Origin: Hydra vulgaris | Lineage: Eukaryota > Cnidaria > Hydrozoa > Anthoathecata > Hydridae | NCBI RefSeq assembly: GCF_038396675.1 | Contig: NC_088928.1 | Span: 58,104,501-58,168,500, forward strand | Direction: 5' to 3' | DNA: 64,000 nucleotides | Part shown: positions 12,002 to 24,428 of the stretch, piece after piece | Position numbering within the stretch: the stretch's first letter is position 1 | How the letters are laid out: each line of letters starts with the position of its first letter | Made by a program: the position numbers and the translations under genes | The notes under the pieces: generated by a model | The model's database searches: none | Seen by the model: only the letters and a program-made list of their open reading frames with translations | Told to the model about the DNA's origin: nothing

Positions 12002-12160
12002 TATTATGTATTTCTTCCGTTCTAAAAATTTTAACTTTATTACTAAAAACGTTTTTCAACAACAAAGTTGTCATCCTCAGTAGTATAATACAACAGTTTT
12101 TAGTAATAAAAATTAAAATTTTTAAAACGGAATAAATACATAATATAAAAACAAAACAAA
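12002..12160. repeat. subterminal inverted repeat of the hAT element
   Basis: Arms of about 55 bp (ttatgtatttcttccgttct on the left, its near complement acggaataaatacataat on the right; both contain tttttagtaataaa or its complement) enclose a short centre. Possibly a fold-back acquired within the 5' region, upstream of the transposase. Confidence 0.6.
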
Positions 12161-12430
12161 AGTTTTTTTTTGAAATTTTTAGAATTTTGAATTTAGAAGA
12201 ACTTTTACTATAGATGGCAGCATTGTGTACTTTCATTGTTATAAATTCAAAAAATTTAAATTTTAGTAGGCTTAGGCTACTGCAAATGCATTAAAATTTT
12301 TTTTTAATGAAATATTAACATAAAGAAATTAAATTGTATGCAGAGCAGACAAAGTAAGTCATTATATTAATTTTATGTTTCAAAAATTTTGTAGACTTTC
12401 ATTGTTATTGTTTTAAATCCCAACCCAAGT

Positions 12431-14376
12431 ATGGTAGATAAATCTGAAGAAACTTTTATGGACATTTCAAAAGAAAGCTCATCAAATTCAGTGTGGAAAT
12501 ATTTTCTACGAGGGAAAACAAATCAGGTGGCAAAATGCATGCAATGCAAGCAAGTTTTAAAGATATTGGGTGGATGTACAACTCCCATGCACACACATCT
12601 TCGTTCTAAGCACAACACAGTTTTGAACAAGCGAAAGTTTGATGAAAGTACAACAGCTTCTACATCTGACAGTATTGATAGTGTTGTGAGCACAACCAGA
12701 AAAACGAACACGATCATTGATTTTTTCAAGTCAAAAAAAGATGAAACTTTTCCTGCCGTAGTAGCTAGAATGATTGCTTCTGATTGTTTACTGTTTCGTG
12801 TTTTTTGTACATCAAACGATTTAAGAAAATGTTTAACAATGCGTGGATTCGGTGTTATTCCAAAATCACCCACCAGCATACAGAAAGTCGTGATGGATTA
12901 TACTAAAAAAATTAAACAATTGCAAATTGCTGAAATTAATCAATTAAAAAAGAATTTATGCTTTAGTCTTACATTGGACGAGTGGACGTCCTCTCGAAAT
13001 AGACGTTATATGAATGTTAACGTTCATGGGTCGAAAAATATCTGGAATTTGGGTCTTTCTCGAATTAATGGTCAATTTGCGGCTGAAAATTGTGTAAAAT
13101 TGTTAGAGGACAAGTTAGAATCATTTCAGTTAAATATAAGGAACGACATTTCGTGTATTGTAACTGATGGTGCTTCTATGATGCAAAAAGTGGGTAGATT
13201 ATTACCATTTGAACAAATTTTGTGTTTTGCTAATGCAATTCAGATTGCAATTGTAAATGTGATCTACAAACAAACAGAGAAAGAGGTAGATGAAGATGAT
13301 TATGAGAGTATCCTAGATCTGGACTCTGATGAAGAAGATTTAAGTGATGATGAAGGAATGCAAGTGGGGACGAGAAATGAATGTGATGTAGAAATTACTG
13401 AAAAGTTTACATTGCGAAATGTAATCATGAAAGTTTGGGTAATTGTTCGAATGTTTCAACGTTCCCCTTTAAAAAATGAAGTGTTGCAAAAACATGTGAA
13501 GGAAGATCATGGAAAGAAATTGCAGCTATTGCTTGATTCGAAGACTAGATGGAGTAGCCTGATGTCCATGTTAGAACGTTTTAATCTTTTGAAAAGTTCA
13601 ATAAAAAAGGCAATAATTGATATCAAAGCGGATACATTTTTGAATGATTCAGAATGGAATATAATATCTACAGTTTCTAGAAATTCAAAGCCTATAAAAT
13701 TAGCCGTAGACGCGTTATGCCGTGCTGATGCAAATTTACTTTCTGCGGATGCAACATTTACGCTTGTGTTAGAAAATTTTGAGAGAATGAAGAAATTGGC
13801 CGTGAAATGGAAAAAGAGTTTGAAGTTCAAATTAATCGAAGAAGAACTGTGGTATCCGATGTTCTTCATTATTTGCATAATGGGGGTAAAACCAAAATTC
13901 ACAAGAACATTTTGCGTCGCTCGAAAACTGAAATAACCAAAATTATCATATCCCTAATCCAAAGACTTAGTGGTGAAGTAGCATTAGAAATAGACCCGAC
14001 AGTATCTGAGTCTACTAAAATGGATGACGATAAACCTATAGAATCATTGGAAACTCAGTTATCCTTGCAGGAAATTCTTCATCAAAAGATAAAGGAATCA
14101 CTCTCGGAATCACGGTCAAAAGTTCTACAAAAATCATCGATTCATTCCGAAATTCGCAGTGAAATGAAATTTTGGGATGAAGGGGGATCCCGCAAAATGC
14201 TTTTGGAAGATCTTTACAAGGGTTTATTAACAATTCCACCAACTAGTGTGGAGTCAGAGCGCGCTTTTTCCGCTGCAGGAGCATTTTCAACAAAAATTCG
14301 ATCAAGGCTCAATGACAAAACATTGGATAATTAGTGCTTTTTAAGAAGCTTTTTCAAAAATCGAAATGAAAATTGA
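12431..14376 (+). pseudogene. hAT transposase, frameshifted and with late stop
   Basis: Cut-and-paste transposase of the hAT superfamily. Seen: a BED zinc finger (C36, C39, H56, H61), LTLDEWTS and VTDGAS around the first two catalytic aspartates, SKTRWSS (the RW block), and the C-terminal dimerisation motif LLTIPPTSVESERAFSAAG. The frame is broken once near 13800, where 12431-13936 gives way to the frame open over 13807-14334, consistent with one lost base. A TAG at 14332-14334 follows LDN; read through, the frame continues CFLRSFFKN to 14376. The usual histidine of the CFAH block reads asparagine (CFANAIQ). An acidic insert (residues about 290-320) interrupts the core. A related fragment at 29412-29945 keeps CFAHGIQLA. 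Confidence 0.93.
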
Positions 14377-14628
14377 ACTTAAATTTTGCAATTTTATTTA
14401 CGTAGTTCAAAAATATTTTAATATGAAATATTTCCTTATTTTGTAATTTGTTTTAATTTTATTGTTTTGAACTAAATTCATTTATGTTAAAAAATAATGT
14501 ACTTTCTTTTCTTTATATTTTTTAAATTCTTCTATAATAATTCCGGAATTAAATCGGAATTCCGGATTTCATCTCCTGTAATTCCAAAAATCCGGAATTC
14601 AGTTTTTTACAAAAAAATGGATTCACTA

Positions 14629-15022
14629 GTCATAATGTTGCTTCTCTTACTCTTTTCTATAAATACTATAATGGGCACTGCTCTAAAGAGCTAGCATCTC
14701 TTGTGCCATCTACTAAAATTCATTCTCGTGTTACTTGTCATTTAATTAAGTCTCATCCTTTTTCTGTGACTGTTCGTAAGTGTTCCAAAATTATAAAATA
14801 AGTGCTTCTTATTCGTCTAGTTTTTTTCCTTGAACATTAGTTCTTTGAAATTCGCTTCCTTTATCTTGCTTTCCTGATTCATATAATTTACAATCCTTAA
14901 AATTATCTGTCAATCGTTATCTTGCTCTACAATCTTCATCTTTTCTCCTCCAGTAACTTCCAACTCTAATTACTGGTTACTTGCAGCCTTGTTGGCAATG
15001 AAGATGTTTAAAAAAAAAAAAA
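14629..15022 (+). mobile_element. jockey-like LINE copy 2, 3' part with A tail
   Basis: Resumes the LINE interrupted at 11803: gtcataatgttgcttctctt, then the conserved 3' end (ccttgttggcaatgaagatg) and an A run at 15009-15023. Confidence 0.85.
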
Positions 15023-15368
15023 AAATTTTCTCTCACTTTTTATTACAAAACAATTTAAACAAAAAAATTGAATAAAAATGTCAACTTAAAAACCATTTGA
15101 ATGAAAAAATTAATTATACCTAAATTTTTAAAAAGATGCTAGATCAAGAAGCAATAAATTGGGAAAAACGTGTCATCTAATGTTTTTTTCTTTTGATCTT
15201 AATCATATGGTATATAAATAGCATGTTTTTGCGCAAATTTGAAGTTTATAGTTCTATGACGATAATATTTTAATTAATTAATTAGAACAATTCTAATTAT
15301 TTACTTTGTTTTATTTTAAACAAATTTTACCTTATTAATGTTATAAATTGTATAAAACAGCGTCGCAA

Positions 15369-15411
15369 TGTTGTTTTAGATTAACACAACTTGTGTTAAT
15401 CTAAAACAACA
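15369..15411. repeat. perfect palindrome, 21-bp arms
   Basis: The arm tgttgttttagattaacaca plus one base faces its exact complement across a single C. No gene is associated. Confidence 0.95.
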
Positions 15412-15480
15412 TAAAGAGCTTGTGTCTTAAGTTACTGTTATAGTTTACATCTTGAATTATAGTTTAAAAAGTTTAAGTTG

Positions 15481-15524
15481 CAGTGTTTAAAATAGCTAGT
15501 AGAACCTAGCTATTTCAAACACTG
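15481..15524. repeat. hairpin, 19-bp arms with one mismatch
   Basis: cagtgtttaaaatagctag pairs with ctagctatttcaaacactg around a 6-base loop. It lies 70 bp from the previous palindrome. Confidence 0.85.
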
Positions 15525-15711
15525 CCAAACGAGAAAATTATAAGATATTTAAGTATGAGAGATATTATGTTGAAAAAGTAACAATTACAAACTAAAGTAC
15601 AAAGATACTATTTTATACTAATGCAAACCCCTATTACTGCAAAGTGGTGCCGGGGAGGGGAGCTTCAAAAGTTTTATTTTTTTATGAATAGATTTTTTTG
15701 CGTTAATTCGA

Positions 15712-18700
15712 GCCCTGCTATGTAAAGTTTTAGAACTCAATATATACAACATCTTTTATGTGATTATCAAGCTCAATACTCCAATTAATTGCAAATTCTA
15801 AAACATGAAATATAATAGTTTCTTTTTTTTTCTTTTTAAATATATGCATGAGGTTACCGTACTAAGCTGACGTCAGGTCGGCAAATAATTTGTTTGGATT
15901 TTTTGCTTTCTGTTACAAAAGGGGTAATGATTAAAAGCTTAGCTTTAGACAACAATATTTTAAAGAATATAGCAATTGAACTCTATGTAAGTATATAGCA
16001 AATTTAAAAATTAGTGGTTTTTTAGTTTTGATGTTTTTTTAACAACAGCAAAAAAAAATATTTATTATATTTTTATTGGTATTTTAAATAGATATAAAGG
16101 TTATAGAAAGAACGTTGTTTAGAAATACAAATTTAGTTAATGTGATTTAAAAGATTTTGTCAACTGCAATTTGTTTAAAATAATGAGACGACGATTTATA
16201 CCTGTTTACAGTTTATGTTCTATTGTTCTAATCTTTATTGGGAATAAGATTTTACTTCTCCTACTCGTTATTTTCCTTTCTTTAATTAAAAAACACTTTT
16301 TTAATTGTAGCATAGTATGAACTTGTAACTTTATGTATGTAAATGATAAACTTTACACAGCTGTCACATGCGTATGAGAACATAAAATATGGTCTGAAAA
16401 GTTATTCTTTTTTATGACTGATGTTCTGCATACAAACATTTCTGTTTCTAAATATTTTAAAAGCTCTAATCATTCTTGGCAAGTTTTACACCAAATTAAA
16501 GTTACTTTATCTGAATCATTTGTTTGAAACCCAGAGGATTTAAACATCATTTTTCAATAACAGTTCTGTTAGGCATTATAGCTTGTTTTAAGTTTGCTTT
16601 TGTGTACATTGACACAGTCCTTGTTTTGAATGGATTTAATGAAAACCTTAAGTTGTATCAATTTTAAAAAAAGTTCAATGTTTTTTAGTTAAAATGTTTC
16701 TTCTTCACAAGTGCTTAACATAACTATATCAAAACTAAACTTAATAGACTTCATACCTAAAAAAATTTTAAAAAACCAGTAATACATAAATGAACCGTTT
16801 TAGCTAATAGAATAAATTAATATTAGATTAAACTTAATAAAAAAATAATCGCGCTAAAATTTCAAGAAAAAAAGCACAAGAACTACAGACATTTAAAAAG
16901 TATTTTCTATTAATTATTAAATGAATAACCTTGCTATGCTTGAATAAATTTGAAAAAAAACGGAAAAAAGTTAACTGAATAAGTAGTGTACTATACATAC
17001 CTATTATATCCCCGACCAACATTTTCCTAACTAATGCCAGTCAGAACTTTAAAATTGTGCGATTTTTTTGATCATATATATGCTGGTAAAAACAAAGAAT
17101 GCTTTTAATGGTTAGAGTCTTGAAATTAAAAGGTCAAAGATTAGATTCCAGCTCTAATTATAATCGCAACATAACTGAGGAAAGCAGCATGAAATTCATA
17201 GGTAAGTGTTCTTCTGCGGTGTTTTGTGACAGGCTGTTGGGTTTTCTTGGAACAATTAAATAACCAAGAAAAAAAAATTGTATCACATATTTTCAGGAAA
17301 ATCAAATAAAAACCACATTTTATAAGGAAGACACACAGGGCAGCATTGTCTGTGATGCCCCTGATTAGATTGTTTGTGATCTCCTTGGATAAATAGTCTA
17401 TTGGATACTCATTCCTTATTGTAATTTTTTATGGCTAACTGCTTTAGTTTTTAAGTATTTTCATTATTGATAGCTGAGAAAACTGTTTCAATTACACCCA
17501 CGGCCATGTCTACACACTCAAAAGCTGGATCCGTGTAGGGTATTTGATACCTGACCCAGACCCAGTCCATCAACAGCTCTAGTTGTGATTATACCTTGGA
17601 GTTAAATTTAAGTTAGTTCATTATGTGTTTAGTAGGGTTCAATTTTTTCTTTGCAGTCAATAGTAATATTATTATTTTTAAATAGATGTTAAGTTAAATA
17701 TGGCTGCTTTTAAAAAATATATTTTCTTTGGAAACAAATAATTAATTTGTTTATACAGATGTAAAGGTTTTAATCAATTCAAAGTGTCTAAACCATAAAG
17801 ATTTTCAAGAAATCTGTAGATATCTCAAGAGACTAAAGCTTTAATATGAAATAAAGTATACATATTTGTATACATGATTTTTGCATTAGTTTAGTTATTT
17901 TTGTTCTTTGAAGGAGTATTTAAGTGAGAGACTTCCATTATATAATAGCTCACAGTAGTCTAGAGGTGGAAATATGCAAAAAAAAAGTATTTTTTTTAAA
18001 CTATAAAAATTATATTTATTTTGAAAGCCAGATAAATTTTTAGATAAATAAAGTAAAATCATGTTTCTAGTTAGTTTCTAAGTGATGATGTGTCTTTTTG
18101 AAATTGGCAAATATTCAAATTTTTTATGTATCTATAAAAAGTTAGTAAATTTGAATGGTTTTTATTTAAATTGAATTTACCACCATGAAACTTCATAATT
18201 AGCTTATGTAAAGGTTGTTTTTAATTGATTTTGAATATATTTTTGAATAAATTAATTAAAATTTTGTAAAGTTTTAGAATAAAAATATTTTTTGAGTTGT
18301 TGTAAACTGAACTAAAGTAGTTTTGTTGAAAATTTGCATCTTTTTTAAAACGAAAAACCTGATTAAGTTTTAAGTTCTGTCATAAGTACTAACTTGCCTC
18401 TACTGTATCAAATATTTAACATTTCTTCTTTAAAAATATTCTTAGACCACTGAAACAACTTTTTTTATTTACACAGAGCTGTCAAGTTTAAAAAATAGAT
18501 ATGAGGGAGACTTTATGATATTGACCCACCATGATCAATTTGCCTTCTGTATGTCTTTGCCTAAAAAAAAGAGACAAGCAAAAACACAAATCAGACCAAA
18601 AAACCCTTTAAAAAAGAAAAAAAGTAGAAATCTAGTTGGTTAAAACTTGCTAATAAGAAAAAAGTGAAACTCCTGCCGAATGGGGAGACTTCACAGGTTA

Positions 18701-19213
18701 CATGATTTTAAAAAGTACTCAGGTTACATGATTTTAAAAAGTAAAATATTTAAATGTTTTATTTTTTTATTCATTTGGTTTGATTTTGTTTGTGTTTCAG
18801 TAAAAATAAAGTAAAATAAAAACAAATATAAAAAGAAAATAAATACAAAAAATATATCATTTAAAATTGATTTTTTCACACAGTTTGTTAAAGCTGACAA
18901 AGCTGAACATAAAGTGTAAAACTCCATAACAATTTTACATAACATATTCATTCATCATAAAACTCCATTAACATATTAATTTATTAAGTATAAAACTCCA
19001 TCAATAATGTTCATTAGCCCATCCCATTTTGACCCTCATGAACAAATTTTAATATGCCTAGTGTCATAAAATGCAAGGTTTGCAAGGTTTTGTTTTCTAA
19101 TGAAATTTTTTAGTAAGGGTTGATAGCTGGGGCTAGAATAAAATTTAATTAATTTAAATTATAATTTTATGCTTACATTTACTGAATATTAAATACTGGC
19201 ATACATTTATATA
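15712..19213. other. 3.5 kb of intron without recognised genes
   Basis: No exon or transposon reading frame could be supported on either strand. The only hint is a degenerate tRNA-like pair near 17105-17160 (A-box-like tggttagagt, B-box-like agattagattcc), possibly an old SINE. Short open frames are sporadic. Confidence 0.5.
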
Positions 19214-20760
19214 TTTTTATCTTCTAATTTATTTCCAACAAGATTGTAAGCAACCACTATTAAGTTATGAGTTACTTTGAAATAGATAATAAGTTAAAAT
19301 ACTCGGAAAAATATAACTGAAGACATAAAAAGTTGTAAGTTGTATAAAAAAGGAAAACATGAAGATGGGAAAGAGCGATAGATACATTAAAAGGATGCAA
19401 CTTGTTGAATATAAAGCCAAGCAAGAATGAATTTTGATTTATCGTTATAGAAATGATAGCTCGTTTGAGCATTGACCATGATTGTATTAGTAGAAAAAAG
19501 AAAAAAAATGCAACCTTACAACAATGAGAGAGTGGCTCAGGCATGGCAGATAAAGCAGGTCTAATTACATTTAAAATTTGCTTTTAGACTATGTCTAAGA
19601 GTAAGAGGGTTGTTATTTGTCAATACAGGAATACCAACAATATTGCAATATTTTTTTGCAGTAAATAAATGAGTTTTAATGTCTAACAATAATAGTGGAT
19701 TTTAAGCCCAGAATTTAAATCCATAAGCCACTGCAAGCCTTAGCATGTTAAAGAAGAGAGATCATATTAAAAATTGGCTGCTTGTTCTAAGCAATCAAAA
19801 AGTTAAGATTTTTAGTCAAGACAAGAGTATAAAATTGAGTTGTCAGTAAATAGAGCCACTTTAGATTTCATGAAGATCGTTATAGTAGATAAGAAACAAT
19901 ACAGGAGTAAAGATGGAACTTGTGGCACCCTTAAAGTTACTTGAAATAAAAAAGAGGGTAGGCCTTCAAGAATAACTTTATTCCTGCAGTTACAAATAAA
20001 TAATTTAATAATCTCAAAACCTTTATATAAAGAAACTAATAACAAAGTGAAGACTAATCGTAAAATAGTTAGAGAGGTCAAAGTGTTTTCTAGAGTTTTG
20101 AAAAATTGAAACTACCTATTTAGCATTTTTTAAAGTTTAGCAAAAATTGAAGAGAGTTCTGGAGAACACTTTTTTAAGACTATGGTGGAAATCTATTCTG
20201 GAGCACAAACTGTAGAAGTGTTTAATCCAGAATTAACTTTAACATTGAAAGCCAGAATGATTTCGATGTATAACAATGGGTTAATCTGTTTAACTAAGTG
20301 GAAGAGTAGGACCATTATATTCAAGAGTCAAATTAGAGTAAGATTTCTTTGCAAATAACTCTGCTTTACTCTAAAGAAGTAAAAAGATCAGACTTATGAA
20401 TTTGAGATTAAATGTTAGACTTACTTTAGTTAATGGCAATGTTGAAGACTAACCAAAAGTCTCTAATACTTAACATCTGATATAAGATACAAGATTTAGT
20501 GAACTGAGAATAACAGAGCTTAACATCAGACAGGACCTTTTTACATTGGCTTCTTGGAATAATGAAAGAACATTTGTTCTTAAGAGGGATGTTCTTGCAA
20601 AAAAGATGAAAAAAATGATTAATTTTTGATAAAACATCTGCTCAAGATGGTGAAAAATGTGGAAAAGAATGAGGCTTGACTTAAAATTGAAGAGATGTAA
20701 TAAAAGCTTCCAAACTTTTATTCCAGAAGGAATAAAAGCTTCGAAGATGCACTTTATGCA
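19214..20760 (-). mobile_element. jockey-like LINE copy 3, heavily decayed
   Basis: The left edge carries the LINE 3' signature tccaacaagattgtaagcaaccactatta seen in pieces in the other copies. Inside are an RT remnant with SKVALFTDNS (19812-20081; catalytic DD changed to DN) and blocks matching the upstream linker near 33.8 kb (gaatgaggcttgac, aataaaagcttcc). Many stops and deletions. Confidence 0.7.
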
Positions 20761-20976
20761 TACATATTATGGATATAAATTTATATGTTTACTATTTATT
20801 TAAATGCTGGTATATAATATCTTTTTATTTATATATAAACTTTAGTATTTATTTGGTTTAGTATTTGCCTAAAGAGAAGATGATTAGATGGATGTGTGGT
20901 GCAACTCTAGCAAAACAAGAAAAGAAGGCATAATCTTAGACAGATTAGAAAAAATGTTATATCGAACAACATTTGT

Positions 20977-21041
20977 TAGAAAAGATTAAAGTAATTTAGG
21001 TCACAGCATGTAGAAAAGATTAAAGTAATTTAGGTCACAGC
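20977..21041. repeat. tandem duplication, ~31-bp unit
   Basis: Two copies of a unit beginning tagaaaagattaaagtaatt and ending ggtcacagc, separated by atg. Confidence 0.9.
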
Positions 21042-21163
21042 TTTACTAAAAAATGGTAGTAGTAAAAGTGAGAAAACTTGAAGATAGTGCCTTACATAAT
21101 GTATGAATGAGCTTTAGCTAAGAAAAAAAATGCTTTAGATTGTTTATATTAGAGAAACAGCAT

Positions 21164-21183
21164 AAAAGAGGAAGGCTAAAGCC

Positions 21184-21215
<32 letters not shown>

Positions 21216-21345
21216 TTGATGATGATGATGGCTTTAGCCTTCCTCTTTTGTACTGTTGATGATGATGATAATGATGATAATGATCTTGATGATGATGATG
21301 ATGATAGTAATGATGATGATAATGATGATCATGTTGATCATAATG
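21164..21345. repeat. (GAT)n tract with 20-bp inverted arms
   Basis: aaaagaggaaggctaaagcc at 21164-21183 and its exact complement at 21230-21249 enclose (TGA)n. More imperfect GAT repeats run to about 21345. Poly-Met, poly-Asp and poly-Ser frames here are artefacts. Confidence 0.9.
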
Positions 21346-22136
21346 ATTTTTACATATGCATATGTATGCAAAATGTAACATGAATTTTGAATTTAAAAAA
21401 ATTACTTTAGGATGTATAAGTGTTTATGCAGCTTAATCACAAACCCGGCCCCACTATATTTTATCAAATTTGCCCTCGGTCAAATATTAACCTCGGTCAC
21501 TTGCAAGTAGGATATTTATTTCTTAAAAAAAGAAACATATTTCTTGTTTTAAGAAAAATACTTCGTAATAAACAATTCAATTTTGCTGTGCTTACAGTAA
21601 AATTTATTCAAGATAATGTGATGAGCTTGGAGAAGCTTCAGAAGCTACATCAAATAAAAAGCTCTTGTAAAAAACCATTAAAAAGAAGAAGAGTGGATTC
21701 AAGGAGTTAGTAACTGCGATTGCTTTCTTGCTTTCTTGTGATTGAATGGTTCTAATAATTTGAATTTTAATCTGATACCTAATTGCAAACTCTGAACCTT
21801 AAAAGTACATTTAAATTTTTTTTTTTTTTTTACATATTTTTTTGAGATATTTGTCTTAAGCTGAAAATTTATATGTATATAAATATTTATTGTCCATTTG
21901 CAGTGTTTAAATGCTGAATTCTGAAGCAAATTTGCTTCAGAAATAAGAGATGTGGCAGTGACAGATCCAGCATTTTTTAGTGTTTGAGATTAAACAAATT
22001 GGAGCATAATTCAAACATTTGTATGTTTATACTCATGTCAAATAATGGTGCTTTTTAGAAAATTTCAATGGTTGGAGGCTGGAAACAAAAAAGAATTAAA
22101 ATTTTATCCACCCTGTGTTGCATTGTTCCATTATTT
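21346..22136. other. no gene seen; contains 24-bp palindrome
   Basis: A 96-codon plus-strand open frame at 21420-21710 has a Lys/Arg-rich end but no recognisable domain or flanking splice evidence, so I do not call it. A perfect 12+12 palindrome (ttctgaagcaaa and complement) lies at 21919-21942. Confidence 0.5.
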
Positions 22137-22196
22137 CATTTATGATTATTATTTTAATAACTATTGTAGCTTTATAATTGTCATGGGAATTATAAT

Positions 22197-22251
22197 GATT
22201 AGACTTATGAGTTAGTTCATCCTCTTGGTGAATTAACTCATAAGTCTAATC
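22197..22251. repeat. hairpin, 18-bp perfect arms
   Basis: gattagacttatgagtta at 22197-22214 and its exact complement at 22234-22251, 19-base loop. It begins 2 bp inside the 59-bp inverted repeat at the 3' edge of the gypsy-like element. Confidence 0.95.
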
Positions 22252-22318
22252 GTTGCGGGGCTCTTATTATTCATCTGGAGCACATTATCTTTTGTTCATT
22301 GCATCCTTGAGAATCATT

Positions 22319-23194
22319 TCAAACTTGAACGGCATTCTCGTTATATCTCCCTTTACCGTTCTCAACCTCGTCTTTTGGTATATCAAGACCATCGTTAAAT
22401 GAGTCATTTATATTCTGAGAGTCTGGAATACAGCGATGCAAATGTGAGATATATTGTGGGAATACCCTATTTGCTGTTTTGATGTTGAATGACCAGGTAT
22501 TTTGCTTTCGCATGATACCTGGTATCCACCACTAATCACATTATGTTTCTTGAGCTGGTTTTACCCAAACATTGTCACCTTCCTTGAATATATTGTCTAC
22601 TTCATATTTTTTGGCTTTCTTACGTGTATTGACACCTGGAATAAATGACCTTGGTTTTTGCTTAAATTGCTGCGGTGGACTTTTACTACAGTTTGATGAT
22701 ATCGTCTCATTTTATAATAATACTGCCAGAGCGATAGAACAACGTGAGCGGGTGACTGTTCTTTTAATTGTTCTGTGTATGTGTTCAACGATACCATTAC
22801 CTTGAGCTCAATGAACTGCTCGATATTCTAAATCAAAGTCCCATTCGTCAGCAAACCTTGTTAGCGTATGTGAACGAAATTCATTGTCCGTGAGAAGGCA
22901 AACTGGCGGTCCAAATAAGGAGAATAATTCTTCCAGCTTTCCGATAATTTCAGCCGCTGTTTTGGTTACCAGTTTACGCCATACTGTATACCGTGATTGG
23001 CCGCTGTCAATCATTGATAAGTACAGTTCTGCACCTACATGCGTTACTCCGAGGGCAACCGGATTCCAATTCTGCTTTACACTCAGCTGACCATGCTTCC
23101 ATTTTACAGAATAAGGATCAATGGAGTTGCACTGGTTACAACTTGCAATTACTGCTGAAACCTCCTTACGTGATTCCGGTTGTTTCGTAAACAA
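22319..23194 (-). pseudogene. integrase region of gypsy-like element
   Basis: Segments of a retroviral-type DDE integrase: a zinc-binding remnant CNQCNS, a core with SMIDSGQSRYT (first Asp), PVCLLTDN (second Asp) and, after a TGA stop, AQGNGIVEH (the Glu). C-terminal tail pieces (VFPQYISHLHRCI) extend to about 22319. It would join element cDNA to host DNA. At least one in-frame stop and several frame changes make it inactive. Confidence 0.8.
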
Positions 23195-23420
23195 AGTTGC
23201 AATGTTTGATCGACACCAAAATGACCAATTGAGTGAACTTTTATATGTCTTTTTGTTGGATTATTCCAGTTGCACACACTGTTCTGCGCCATTTTTTAAA
23301 GATTCATGAAAGTCGATCAGCCAAATTTAGTTCAGATGGAATCCATTGTACAATAATCTTAATATCTTTTGCTATTTTCTTTATTGTAAAACTGCGTTTA
23401 ACTATCCCACGGTGCTCTTG

Positions 23421-23828
23421 CTATCGCTGTATACTGTGAGTTCTTTTTATATCCCATTTACTGGCTAAATTTAGCCCTCGAAGTATCAAATCTAGTTCAC
23501 TTATATTAATATGGTGCATATCACTTGTTGGTTGTAGCCATGTTGGATCTTCAATAACTACTCCTCCAATTAGAAGAACTACACCAAGTCCTATGGATGA
23601 TGCATCACAGTAAAGCTCAGCTTTTCCATTCACTGGTACCAGCTTTTTCCCATCAACCAAGTCCTCTTTTCCCAAACGGTGAAGCAACTCATTCACTTTT
23701 TCTTTGCAATCTTCAGAAACATACTCATTCCATGTAATATTTCCAGCTAATCGTTTGATGTATGAAGCTTGTAAACCCAAACTTCCTGCCACTGGGTAAT
23801 GTTCAATAAGTTTACCTGAATTGCTCAA
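23421..23828 (-). pseudogene. RT thumb/RNase H region of gypsy-like element
   Basis: Frame of 135 codons with AELYCDASSIGLGVVL (the first RNase H Asp in a Ty3-type CDAS motif) and NISELDLILRGL (the Glu helix). It lies between the RT and integrase, as expected for Ty3/gypsy. The end is frameshifted. Confidence 0.8.
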
Positions 23829-23859
23829 AAGCTGTGATCGTGTGACTGCATTTGAAGAT

Positions 23860-24428
23860 TCAAGTTGTACTACATTGTCCTACTTCCATTTTAATTTTAT
23901 TTCGTTCAACTCTCAATCCTAAAACATGTCCTTTTTCTAGGTCTTCTGGAGGTTTACACTGCAGCCCAAATTTATCAAGATGCTTCGCTACATTTTTAGC
24001 TGTTTCTACACTTTCATCGACAAATATATCATCAATGTAATTATCACATGCTTTCTTCACGGTAGAATTCATATTGAGCACATGACAAAAAATTGTAGTC
24101 ATTATTGTTGGAGCCATGTTGATGCCAAAACACATTCTGGTGAAACAATATCGTTCCCCATTTATAATCACAATTTGATATGGTCACAGTTTTTTGTCAA
24201 TGTGAATTTGAAGGTAGGCTTTCTTAAGATCAAGAATTTTTGCATTTTCAATTTTCCTCCAATGACGCAGTTTCTCTTGATAAATGTTGGCATTTGCTGT
24301 GTGACAAGTTCGTTAAGAGCTCGGAAGTCTCCCACTGGGCGTATCTTTCTACTTTTATTTTCTTGCACATCACACATAAGCGGTATCAATACTTTAGGTG
24401 GTCCTAATGCTTGCTTGTTATACGGCAC
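23860..24428 (-). pseudogene. reverse transcriptase of gypsy-like element
   Basis: Two frames cover the polymerase: RKIRPVGDFRALNELVTQQ upstream, and FTRMCFGINMAP with the catalytic YIDDIFVDE downstream. Between them a DLKKAYLQ motif (first catalytic Asp) sits in a third reading, with a TGA where the family has tryptophan. So one frameshift and one nonsense change separate the halves. Confidence 0.85.

Larger units (their letters stand above)
11804..14628 (+). mobile_element. hAT transposon with 8-bp target duplication
   Basis: A 2825-bp element with terminal inverted repeats TAGTGAATCCA and TGGATTCACTA. It is flanked by direct repeats GTCATAAT at 11796-11803 and 14629-14636. Removing the element plus one duplication restores the continuous LINE sequence seen elsewhere (catatcgtcataatgttgc), which proves the boundaries. 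Subterminal regions are rich in tccggaattc-type motifs near both ends. It carries one transposase gene with two lesions. The insertion is younger than the LINE copy it splits. Confidence 0.97.
15023..15711 (-). mobile_element. fragment of hAT-like MITE related to element A
   Basis: 15050-15175 is the diverged reverse complement of 7145-7270 (shared ttcttgatctagc and tcattcaatttttc). The right edge reads aattcgagccctgc, the same tip type as element A. Only one end is visible, so the copy is truncated or its other end is lost in LINE copy 2. It includes the palindromes at 15369 and 15481. Confidence 0.4.

Noticed and set aside
12523..12879. Minus-strand frame opposite the hAT transposase
   Set aside because: Shadow of the plus-strand transposase, which has clear BED and hAT motifs.
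20878..20925. RT-related motif (IRWMCGATLAKQ)
   Set aside because: One short match without neighbours; could not be separated from chance.
21420..21710. 96-codon plus-strand frame as a gene
   Set aside because: No domain, no splice or poly(A) context, and ordinary AT-rich composition; likely chance.
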